A stretch of 18,528 nt of DNA, taken from contig CAAHEN010000080.1 in the NCBI GenBank assembly GCA_900772575.1, forward strand, positions 1 through 18,528, written 5' to 3'. This document shows, one piece after another, positions 7,996-16,100 of the stretch. Positions within the stretch are counted from its first letter, which is position 1; the number at the start of each line of letters is the position of its first letter. Source of the stretch: Bacteroidaceae bacterium. Lineage in GTDB: Bacteria > Bacteroidota > Bacteroidia > Bacteroidales > Bacteroidaceae. The translations under genes were made by a program, and so were the position numbers. The notes beneath the pieces are model-generated. The model searched no databases and was not told the origin of the DNA. It saw only the letters and a list, made by a program, of their open reading frames with translations.

Positions 7996-10806
7996 ATGAG
8001 AATAAGAAAGATTCTGATTCTGTCCATGCTGCTGCTCCCTGCCTACTGCTGGGGGCAGCAGTTTGTGTCTGACGCCACGGTGCGTACAGGCAAACTGGCC
8101 AATGGTCTGACGTACTACATACGCCACAACGCCAAAGAGCCCAACATCGCCGATTTCTATATTGCCCAGCGCGTGGGCTCGATTCTCGAAGAGCCCAACC
8201 AGCGCGGACTGGCCCATTTTCTCGAGCACATGGCCTTCAACGGGACGAAGCACTTCCGCGGTGACGGCAAGAGCCCCGGCATCGTGCCTTGGTGCGAAAC
8301 CGTCGGGATCAAGTTCGGGGCCAACCTGAACGCCTACACCAGTGTAGACCAGACGGTCTACAACATCTCGTCCGTGCCGACGGTGCGCGAGGGCGTCGTG
8401 GACTCCTGCCTGCTCATTCTCAGCGACTGGAGCAACGGCTTGCTGTTGACCGGCAAGGAGATCGACAAGGAGCGCGGCGTCATTCACGAGGAGTGGCGGA
8501 CACGCCGTGCCGGCATGGCTGTGCAGCGCCTGATGGAGCGGGCGATGCCGAAGATCTACAAGGGATCGAAGTATGAGGACTGCCTGCCGATAGGCTCCAT
8601 GGATGTGGTGGATCATTTCAAGTACAGTGCCTTGCGCGACTATTATAAGAAATGGTACCGCCCCGACCTGCAGGCCATCATTGTCGTCGGCGACATCGAC
8701 GTCGACCGGATGGAGCGGAAAATCCAGACGCTGTTCTCGAAGATTCCCAAGGCCAAGCACCCCGCCGAGCGTGTCTACTATCCCGTACCGGACAACGACA
8801 CGACGATTGTGGCCATCGAGAAAGACGCTGAGCAGCCCATCGTGCTGGCTCGCCTCTATATGAAGCGTGACGCCACGCCCGACGCCGAGAAGGGGACGTC
8901 ACAGTACCAGCGCGACGGCTACTGCGAATGGCTCGTCAAGTACATGCTCAACCAGCGCATCGCCGAGCTCCAGCACAGCCAGAACCCACCCTTCATCAGT
9001 GCCACAGCGAGCAGCGGACAGTTCTTCGTCTCGCGCACGAAGGATGCCTTCAGCGTGCAGGTGGGCTGCAAGCAAGACGACATCAAGGGCTCTCTCTCTG
9101 CCGTGATTGCTGAGACGGAGCGCGTCCGCCAGCACGGCTTCACCGCCGCCGAGCTCGATCGTGCCAAGGCGAAGTACCTCAAGACGGCCGAGCGCCAGTA
9201 TGCTGAGCGCGACACGCGCCGCAACGCCTACTTCGTCGGCCGCTGCCTCCGCAACTTCCTCGCCTCAGAACCCATCCTGCCTGAGCAGGAGGACCTGCGA
9301 CTGGCCGGACAGTTCGGCCGCGAGGTGACGCTCGACGAGATCAACCGCGCGGCAGCTGCCATGATCACCGACAAGAACCAGGTGCTGACGGTCTATGCCC
9401 CCGACAAACCGGAGGTGAAGCTCCCCTCGGAGCGTGAGTTCGAGCGCATCATCGCTGACGCCCAGGCACAGACCTATGCGGCCTATGCGGACACGACCGT
9501 CAGCGGCGATCTTATGCCCGTCAAGCCGCAGCCCGGAAAGATTGTGTCGGAGAAGGACTATGGGCGGCATGGCGTCAAGGAGTTCAAGCTCAGCAACGGC
9601 ATGACGGTCTACGTCAAGCCGACCGACTTCAACGCCGATCAAGTCGTCCTGAAGATGTTCGGCATGGGCGGCACCTCGCTCTATCCGGACGCCGACGTGC
9701 CCAACTTCTCCTTCATCGCGGCAGCGGCCACCGATGCCGGTGTCGCTGGCTACGATGCGCCGACGCTGCGCAAGATGCTGGCCGACAAGATTGTGCGCGT
9801 TGCACCCTATGTCGACAATGAGACGCAGGGCATCAATGGCTCGTCGTCGGCCCGCGACGTCGAGACCATGCTCCAGTTGGTCAACCTCTACTTCACGGCA
9901 CCGCGTACTGACAGCACGGCCTTCAAGAGCCTGCTGGAGCGCCGCCGCTCGCTCTACACGAACCGCGAGGCCAGCCCCATGGTGTCGTACAACGACTCTG
10001 TCGTGTCCGTCCTCTATGGCGACAGCCCGCGCACCGCGCCCGTCAAACTGGCGACGCTCGATCGCGTGGACTATGGCCGCATCCTGCAGATCTACCGTGA
10101 GCGCTTCAGCGACGCCGCCGGCTTCAAGGTCATGATCATCGGCAATGTCAACATAGACAGCCTCCGTCCCTTGATGTGCGAATACCTGGCCTCACTGCCG
10201 GCAACGCATAAAAACGAGAAGATGGCCGACACCTATCCGGCCATACGCGGCGGCAACGAGTTGCACCGGTTCAGCAAGAAGCAGGCCACGGCGTCGTCGA
10301 TGGTCAGCATCTACTATACCGCAGCCCTGCCGTTCACACCCGAGACCGACCTCAGACTCGACATGCTCAAGCGCGTGCTGCAGATCGCCTATACCGACTC
10401 TGTGCGTGAGGAGAAGGGCGGCACCTACGGCGTGAGCGTCAGCTTCGACCTCGACCGCTACTCCAAGCCCGACGCGATGCTGAAAATCTCCTTCCGCTCC
10501 GACCCGAAGCGCTACGACGAGCTCATGCCCGTCGTCAACCGCCAGTTGGCCGTCATCGCGGAGAAGGGCCCCAACGCGGCCTCACTCGCGAAGGTCAAGC
10601 AGTACCTGGTCAAGCAATATGGGCAGAACGTGCTGGCCAACGACTATTGGCGCTATGTGATCTACGGGGAACTCTATGCCGGCATCGACCTCCACACGGG
10701 CTACACCGAAATGGTGAAGCGCACCACTGCCGCCGACATCCAGGCACTGGCCAAGGAGATCCTCCGGCAGAACCGGCGACTGGAGATCACGATGCAGTCG
10801 GAATGA
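7996..10806 (+). CDS. M16 family zinc metallopeptidase, PqqL/FusC-like
   Basis: A 936-residue peptidase with a signal peptide (about 1-22, ending YCWGQQ), so it works in the periplasm. The inverted zinc motif HxxEH is HFLEH at residues 74-78. The distal ligand lies in KERGVIHEEW: Glu166 aligns with the zinc-binding Glu of pitrilysin and Glu159 with the conserved second Glu. The C-terminal, non-catalytic M16 half carries the conserved Arg804/Tyr811 region (VREEKGGTYG). Length and two-half layout match single-chain M16B enzymes such as E. coli PqqL and FusC, which degrade proteins or peptides brought in by a partner TonB receptor. The catalytic set looks complete. A GTG at 7963 would add 11 residues before the signal peptide and is rejected. 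It is the last gene of the run, followed by a terminator. Confidence 0.93.
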   Translation: MRIRKILILSMLLLPAYCWGQQFVSDATVRTGKLANGLTYYIRHNAKEPNIADFYIAQRVGSILEEPNQRGLAHFLEHMAFNGTKHFRGDGKSPGIVPWCETVGIKFGANLNAYTSVDQTVYNISSVPTVREGVVDSCLLILSDWSNGLLLTGKEIDKERGVIHEEWRTRRAGMAVQRLMERAMPKIYKGSKYEDCLPIGSMDVVDHFKYSALRDYYKKWYRPDLQAIIVVGDIDVDRMERKIQTLFSKIPKAKHPAERVYYPVPDNDTTIVAIEKDAEQPIVLARLYMKRDATPDAEKGTSQYQRDGYCEWLVKYMLNQRIAELQHSQNPPFISATASSGQFFVSRTKDAFSVQVGCKQDDIKGSLSAVIAETERVRQHGFTAAELDRAKAKYLKTAERQYAERDTRRNAYFVGRCLRNFLASEPILPEQEDLRLAGQFGREVTLDEINRAAAAMITDKNQVLTVYAPDKPEVKLPSEREFERIIADAQAQTYAAYADTTVSGDLMPVKPQPGKIVSEKDYGRHGVKEFKLSNGMTVYVKPTDFNADQVVLKMFGMGGTSLYPDADVPNFSFIAAAATDAGVAGYDAPTLRKMLADKIVRVAPYVDNETQGINGSSSARDVETMLQLVNLYFTAPRTDSTAFKSLLERRRSLYTNREASPMVSYNDSVVSVLYGDSPRTAPVKLATLDRVDYGRILQIYRERFSDAAGFKVMIIGNVNIDSLRPLMCEYLASLPATHKNEKMADTYPAIRGGNELHRFSKKQATASSMVSIYYTAALPFTPETDLRLDMLKRVLQIAYTDSVREEKGGTYGVSVSFDLDRYSKPDAMLKISFRSDPKRYDELMPVVNRQLAVIAEKGPNAASLAKVKQYLVKQYGQNVLANDYWRYVIYGELYAGIDLHTGYTEMVKRTTAADIQALAKEILRQNRRLEITMQSE

Positions 10807-10860
10807 CTTGCCCACCGCCAGCCGTAGTCTTGGAACAGACGGTTGACGGTCCTTAATACT

Positions 10861-10915
10861 GCGACAGGCAGTCCTGAGCGTGAATCACGCACAGGGCTGC
10901 CTGTCGCCTTTGTTG
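10861..10915 (+). terminator. Hairpin terminator of the receptor-peptidase operon
   Basis: GCGACAGGCAG (10861-10871) pairs perfectly with CTGCCTGTCGC (10897-10907). The stem continues inward through a G-T wobble, CCTG/CAGG, one A-A mismatch and GCGTG/CACGC around an AAT loop. A T-rich tail (CTTTGTTGT) follows on the plus strand. It lies 54 nt after the peptidase stop and between convergent genes, so it may also stop read-through from prmA, although its minus-strand tail is not T-rich. Confidence 0.8.
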
Positions 10916-10960
10916 TATCCCAGGGGCCCTCACCAACACGGCGATAGCCGCACCGGTGCC

Positions 10961-11878
10961 TCAGGGCTTGCGAAACTTGATGCAGGCCCAGTCGTCCTCA
11001 GAGCGGGCGTCGACGAAGGAGAGGCCCAGTCGCTCCGCCTCCTCCCGCAGCCGTGCGATGTCGGCCACGTAGAAACCGCTCATGTAGATGATGGCGCCGG
11101 CCTTCATGCGCGGCACGTAGAAGCGCAGGTCGCGCAGCAGGATGTTGCGGTTGATGTTAGCGATGACGACGTCGAAAGGGCCCTTGTCGGCCAGTGTGGA
11201 CGCATCGCCGAGACAGACGTCGATGCCGTCCACGTGGTTGAGTGCCAGGTTGTCGAGCGTGTTGCGCACGCACCATTCGTCATTGTCTATCGCGGTGCAG
11301 TGGGCGGCGCCGCGCATCCGGGCCAGAATAGCCAGAATGCCCGTGCCGCATCCCATGTCTAGAACGTCGCGCCCCCGCATGTCGTCGTCGAGCAGGCGGC
11401 CTATCATCTGTGCCGTCGTGGCGTGGTGCCCTGTGCCGAACGACATCTGCGGGTTGATCGTGATGTTATAGGCGGCGCGGGGCACGTCTTTGTGGAACGT
11501 GCCGGCCACGACGCAGCGGTCACCGATGACCAAGGGCTGGAAGTAGTGCTGCTCCCACTCCTCGTTCCAGTTCCGGTCTTCAGCCTCGGCCTTCGTGTAG
11601 CTGACCGCCACGCCTGGCAGGGGAAACGCGGCCAGAGCGGCTTTGAGCGCCGCCTCGTCATAGGTGGCGGCAGGCACATAGGCCTTGAACTGTCCCTCAG
11701 GGGCTGGCGCGGCGATGACAGGCCGCTCTGGGTCATCCGTACGCCCCACGCTCGGGCAGTCGAGCTCGGCGGTGCGCACAAAACTGTCGAAGCCCGCCTC
11801 GGCCAGAACGGCGGCGAGCACATCTTCGGCCGCCTCGTCTTGGGGCTGAAGGGTAAAAGTAAACTCCAGGTATTTCAT
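10961..11878 (-). CDS. prmA: Ribosomal protein L11 methyltransferase
   Basis: A 305-residue S-adenosylmethionine-dependent enzyme that methylates ribosomal protein L11 in the cytoplasm. The N-terminal substrate-recognition domain begins MKYLEFTFTL. The methyltransferase fold shows MSFGTGHH at 145-152, the SAM-binding loop VLDMGCGTG at 172-180, the acidic DND at 198-200, and NINRNIL at 241-247, the family's active-site strand. An in-frame ATG at 11977 would add 33 residues with no family counterpart; the one at 11878 starts at the conserved domain and lies downstream of a TAnnTTTG box. The gene converges on the M16 peptidase. No truncation is seen. Confidence 0.93.
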   Translation of the reverse strand: MKYLEFTFTLQPQDEAAEDVLAAVLAEAGFDSFVRTAELDCPSVGRTDDPERPVIAAPAPEGQFKAYVPAATYDEAALKAALAAFPLPGVAVSYTKAEAEDRNWNEEWEQHYFQPLVIGDRCVVAGTFHKDVPRAAYNITINPQMSFGTGHHATTAQMIGRLLDDDMRGRDVLDMGCGTGILAILARMRGAAHCTAIDNDEWCVRNTLDNLALNHVDGIDVCLGDASTLADKGPFDVVIANINRNILLRDLRFYVPRMKAGAIIYMSGFYVADIARLREEAERLGLSFVDARSEDDWACIKFRKP

Positions 11879-11902
11879 GGGCGATGGTGAAATCTCGGCA
11901 TT

Positions 11903-11919
11903 CGCACGGAGTCCGTGCG
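11903..11919 (-). repeat. Perfect inverted repeat in the prmA leader
   Basis: CGCACGGAGTCCGTGCG is a perfect inverted repeat (7-bp arms around 3 nt). It is located 25 nt upstream of the prmA start and downstream of its predicted promoter, so it would be in the mRNA. It could form a hairpin or be an operator. No known motif is recognised. Confidence 0.4.
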
Positions 11920-11942
11920 GGGCCGCGTCGTTTTTGTCTTCG

Positions 11943-11950
11943 CAAAAGTA
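11943..11950 (-). promoter_or_regulatory. Probable prmA promoter -7 element
   Basis: The minus strand reads TACTTTTG, a full match to TAnnTTTG, which predicts a leader of about 60 nt before the prmA ATG. No TTG is found at the expected -33 spacing, so the call is weaker than the two complete promoters in this window. Confidence 0.45.
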
Positions 11951-12515
11951 AGCCATTTCCGTCTCCACCCGGGCCATAATACACTCTTTAACCCAAATCC
12001 AATTCCCAATATGAGAACTGTCCCATGACGGTCACTTCCATTGGTGTGCTATGGTCGTGGTGGCCTGTCACGGGGCTTCGTGGTAACTGCAGTTTTGCCA
12101 TTTTCCCGCACCTGCCGCCACCGCCTCCAGCCTTGTGTTTGCGGGATCTGGCGGTTGCCCTGCTGTGAGAATGTGGCACGCGGCGTGCTACACAGCCCCC
12201 GTTTTTGAGCCGCAGGCGTGACGCGCTGCCGTTGAATTAAAGTTCTATATGTCTGATTAAAAGTGCATTGATGCTTTCTCTTCGGTGGCGATGTCAGAAT
12301 TGTGGTAATAGTCGGGACAGCTATTAACCTGTGCCCATCGACAAAGCGATGATTCGCAGAACTGTAAGCCGATCGCGACGAAACGCTCCAGCCCCGACAC
12401 CGCACTTATAGAAGACTGTTCCCTTGTGCCCGGTGGTGGCTCTGCAGTCCCTGAAAGCGGCGGAGAGGCTGATGGACTTTTGCCACAGTCTCTCCGCCGC
12501 ACAGTGGTTGCCAGC
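11951..12515. other. Non-coding gap upstream of prmA
   Basis: Frames that are open here (for example minus 12049-12405 and 12257-12502) overlap one another, are rich in Arg, Ser and Pro, and resemble no family I know, so they are not called. No tRNA-like T-loop or other RNA signature was recognised. The only strong structure is the stem-loop at 12457-12500. The stretch 12240-12330 is more AT-rich than its surroundings. Confidence 0.5.
12457..12500 (-). terminator. Stem-loop after the small lipoprotein gene
   Basis: GCGGCGGAGAG (12457-12467) pairs perfectly with CTCTCCGCCGC (12490-12500). The stem extends inward by a G-T wobble and CTG/CAG to about 15 bp, with a 14-nt loop. It begins 16 nt past the stop of the minus-strand lipoprotein gene and is followed on that strand by only TTTC, a short U tract. 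It is a likely terminator or 3'-end stabiliser. Confidence 0.6.
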
Positions 12516-13007
12516 TCAGCCGTGACGCAGTGAGTCGACCGGCTGGCCGGGGCGCTTGACCGTCAGGTACCAGGTGCCGTCGACGCGGACGGGGTTGAAC
12601 ATGAACCCGATGGTATTGGGGATGCCTTCCTGCTTCTCCATGAACGCAATGTCATACTTCACATCATTGACGCCTTGGTTGTTGAACGAGAAGTAGTGGA
12701 GCTTGAAGTCCTTGACGGGGAAGAGCATGAACATGTTCTTGAACTCGCGGCGCAGGTCTTCGGAGATGGGGTTGACGGTGCCGGTCGAGTCGTCGTAGGT
12801 GTAGAGCATGGCCAGTGCCGCGTCTGTCTTTCCGGCTTTGAGTGCCTTCATGCACTGCTCGCTCAGGGCGAGCATCTGGGTGGTGTCTTCGGCGGTCAGT
12901 TCCGACTTGAAATCAGCAGAACTCTCTGGCTTGCCCTTGCCGCAGCTGCCGAGCACAGTGCCCAGGATTGCAGCCAGGAGGAAGAATGGAATGAATGTTC
13001 TTTTCAT
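12516..13007 (-). CDS. Small lipoprotein of unknown function
   Basis: A 163-residue lipoprotein. A hydrophobic signal peptide ends in lipobox LGSC (Cys22), followed by GKGKPESSADF, which is basic rather than acidic and so gives no clear surface-export signal. An alpha-helical segment (about 40-70, DTTQMLALSEQCMKALKAG onward) is followed by beta-rich sequence ending VDGTWYLTVKRPGQP. This helix-then-sheet order resembles small NTF2/cystatin-like lipoproteins, but I cannot assign a family. It lies 118 nt after the giant lipoprotein gene on the same strand, with a hairpin terminator between them. No TAnnTTTG promoter was found in that gap, so it may depend on read-through or use a non-canonical promoter. 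Confidence 0.75.
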   Translation of the reverse strand: MKRTFIPFFLLAAILGTVLGSCGKGKPESSADFKSELTAEDTTQMLALSEQCMKALKAGKTDAALAMLYTYDDSTGTVNPISEDLRREFKNMFMLFPVKDFKLHYFSFNNQGVNDVKYDIAFMEKQEGIPNTIGFMFNPVRVDGTWYLTVKRPGQPVDSLRHG

Positions 13008-13036
13008 GATGTTCGTTTTCTGTTTTTTTGTAGCAA

Positions 13037-13071
13037 AAGAGGAAGCGCCACAGCGTCGGGCACTTCCTCTT
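13037..13071 (-). terminator. Hairpin terminator between the two lipoprotein genes
   Basis: AAGAGGAAG-C-GCC (13037-13049) faces GGC-A-CTTCCTCTT (13059-13071): 13 positions with one C/A mismatch on the plus strand, which becomes a T-G wobble on the minus strand. On the minus strand it is followed by TTTGCTAC; on the plus strand by CTTTTTATT. It therefore fits a terminator for the giant lipoprotein transcript and could act in both directions. It lies about 55 nt after that gene's stop. Confidence 0.7.
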
Positions 13072-13125
13072 CTTTTTATTCAGCCGCGCCCTCTGTGGGC
13101 AGGGGCGCTAGGGCCGGTTGTCATA

Positions 13126-16100
13126 TCACTTGCGTGCGCTGCCCTGGCCGAGTGTGGCCTTGACAGTGGCCTCAACAGTCACGCTGATCTGTCCCCATGC
13201 GTAGGTGATGGTGAACGGCAGTCTTACCTGATAGTCGCGGGTCGTGTTGTTGCTGTTGCGCACTTCGATCTTGCCGAGGCAGCTCTTCACCTTGGTGAGA
13301 ATATTGGCAGAGTTCTCAACGGTCGGTGTCGTGATGCTGATGTCCGAGTTGCTGACCTGCTTGATGCTCAGTCCGGTGATCTCATCGATATTTGTGAAAC
13401 CGCCATTGAGGTTGGTCTCAATATTCTTGGAATCGAGCGTGACGCTCTTCACCTCATAGTAGCCGTAGAGCCAGCCGTTGTTGCCGGTGAAGCCTACGCC
13501 GCGCCAGTCGGAGAAGGTGAGCAGGTCTGCCACATCTGCGTAAGAGGCGTTGCCACCCTGGGCATCTTGGAACTCAGCGCCTGTGGCGGCAACCACGTTC
13601 AGCGGACGGAGGAAGTAAACGCGGAACTCACGGTTGGTGATGGGCACGGCCTGGCCGCACTTGTTAGAGGCAGCGACACTGACATTGGCATAGGTGCGAT
13701 TGTCAGAGTTAATGAGCTGCTGCGTCTTCTCTTGGCTCATGTCGAAGGCCAGCTTGCTGCCAGTCAATGTAGCCACGTTGGTACCGCTGGCATAGAGGAT
13801 CGTGTTGTTGTAAGCACCCGTATTGTACAGGAGGATGTTGGCAAGTTCGTTGGCATCGTTGTCAGCGACCTGCTTGCCGTCGTGGTTCGGTACAGTCGTG
13901 TTGCTTACACTCATCTGGAGATTGCCAAACTTGACACTGTTGTTCGATGACGAGAGATAGAACTTCGTGGCTGTCACGTCATTGCGACCGGTGATGACCA
14001 CCTTGCTGTTCGTGAAGAGGGCAGCGAGGTCACGGCCGAACGCATAGTTGTCCACTGCGGTGATGGTCTTGCCGCTCTGCGGCTCGGTCACGTTGATGCG
14101 GACAGAAGCCTTGCCTGCGCCGTTGCCGTCCTGTGCATACCAGTACTTCTCAATCTTGCTGTTGTCGTCGAGTGCGCCCGCAGCGGCCTTGGTCACCGTC
14201 ACCTTGATGGGGAGGTAGACAGAGGAGAATGCCGTGGCGTTCGACTTGCGCTCGTAGCGTACGTAGATAGTCACCGTGTGGCCGTTCAGGTCGTAGACTT
14301 TCTGCTGGTCGTCGTTCGTGAGTGCCCAGGTCAGCTTGTTGGTCATCGTACCGGCAGCCTCGGTTGTCTCGGTGACCGTACCGTAGTAACCGTCGGGAGC
14401 CGTAGCCTCCACGTACTTGCCGTTCTTCAGGACATACTGCTTGGCCTCGTTGGTGCCGCTTCTCTTGGCGAGAATGTAGAGGTCGTTGAACTCAGAGTTG
14501 GACATGCCAATCTTGGAGAGCACCTCGCTTGACACCTCAGACCATGTCACTTCAGCGGAAGCGCCGTCGCAGTTGAAGCTGCTCGTGCCCTTGTCGAAGA
14601 CACTGGTTGTCTCGTCCTTGATGTCACGGGCGATTTCCACCTTGATGAAACCGGTCTGGATCACAGCGCCCTTGGCGTTGACGAGGCGGACGATGATCAG
14701 CGGATGGCGACCGACAGCGGAGGCAGCGGCCTTGTCATCGGCAGGCACGATGGATTCGCCCTTGCTGTTGACAATACGCGTGGTCAGCACGCCGGTCGTC
14801 TTGTCGATGCTGGCATACTTGCTGTCGGAGGTCGAATTGTCGCCAATCTGGTAGTTGACGAGGGCGAACTCGTAGTGCAGACCGTACTTGGCCAGCTCTT
14901 CCTCGGTGAGCGCACCGTGGTCGACAGCGCTGGTGGTCTCGCTCTCATGCTTGTGGTGTGTCACGAGCAGGCCCTTGATGTCCAAACCGTTGGCATAGCT
15001 TGTGTACTCGATGCTGACCGTCGGCTTGTTGATCAGGGCAGCCGTAGGCGTATCCCAGAGCTCATCGTTCAGTTTCTTCGTGCCGGTACACTTTTTGGCC
15101 TCTGTCGGATCCTTGTAGGCAATGGCCTCAGCCGTCAGCTTGCTGGCATAGAGCATGGCATAGTCGGAGACGATGGTCGTGTCCTTCTCGCCGCTCTTCA
15201 CGGTGGCCTTCAACGCGAAGATGGAGGCGCCGTCCTTGCCGTTCGTGTAGTCCTTGCCAGTGCCGGTGGCGCTGAGCTTGGAGCCGGTGGCCTTGACACC
15301 GACCGTCAGGATGCCGTCCACGCTGGCAGAGAAGAGGCTCTTGTCGTAGGCGATACCGGCATTGCTGGTGGCACGGTTGATGACCTGCACGTCACGGGAG
15401 ATGAACGACAGGGCATCCGGGTTCACCTTGGCAGACGAGGGGTTCATGTGGTAATTGACAGCCACGACAGGGTCACCCTCGTAGCTGGTCTTGCCGTCCA
15501 CGTAGTTCCAAGCCACACCGTTGGCGTCATTCTTGTCGATGGCCACCTTGACAGACTGGCCGTCGATGGTCAGGTTGCCGTTGTAGGTGGTAGCATTTTC
15601 AGCCTTCACCACATTCAGGAGGTAAGGATATTCGACAGCCTCAATACCGCCCACATAGAGGTCGGCACTGAAGACGAGACCGCGCAGCTCCTCGTTGAAG
15701 AGCGTCAGGAGCTCAGCCTTCAGTTCGGTCACTGAGGTGCGGACGATAGCGGTCTTGGCCTCGATGAGCTGGTTGATGGTGGTCTGCTGGGCAGCGTTGA
15801 ACGTACCCTCGTCGACAGCCTTCTTCAGGGCGCTCACATTGGCGTCGAGCTCTGTCCAGCTGCTGGTGATGGTCTTCAGTGTCTCGTTGAGCTTAGAAGC
15901 GTCGAAGCCGTTGAGCAGCTTCTGCACGTCGGTGCTCGTCTGGTCCCACTTGCTTTTGTTCGTCTCGACGGTCTCCTTGAGGGTCTTGAAATCGCCGTTG
16001 ATGAAATTGTTGTAGGTCTCGACGGCGAGATACTGCGTCTTGAGGGCCTCGATGGCCTGCGTGAGACTGGCCGACGTGGCATAGCCCTTCAGCGTCTCGC

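Noticed and set aside
11995..12005. AAATCCAATTC, the reverse complement of GAATTGGATTT at 16741-16751
   Set aside because: An 11-bp match between two AT-rich intergenic stretches in opposite orientation relative to the genes; too short to claim a shared operator.
12049..12405. Minus-strand frame in the gap upstream of prmA
   Set aside because: Arg/Ser/Pro-rich, overlaps another open frame, and has no domain, promoter or plausible context.
12808..13950. Plus-strand open frames opposite the giant lipoprotein (also 14704-15735)
   Set aside because: Antisense to a strongly supported lipoprotein gene, low-complexity translation, no signal peptide or known domain.
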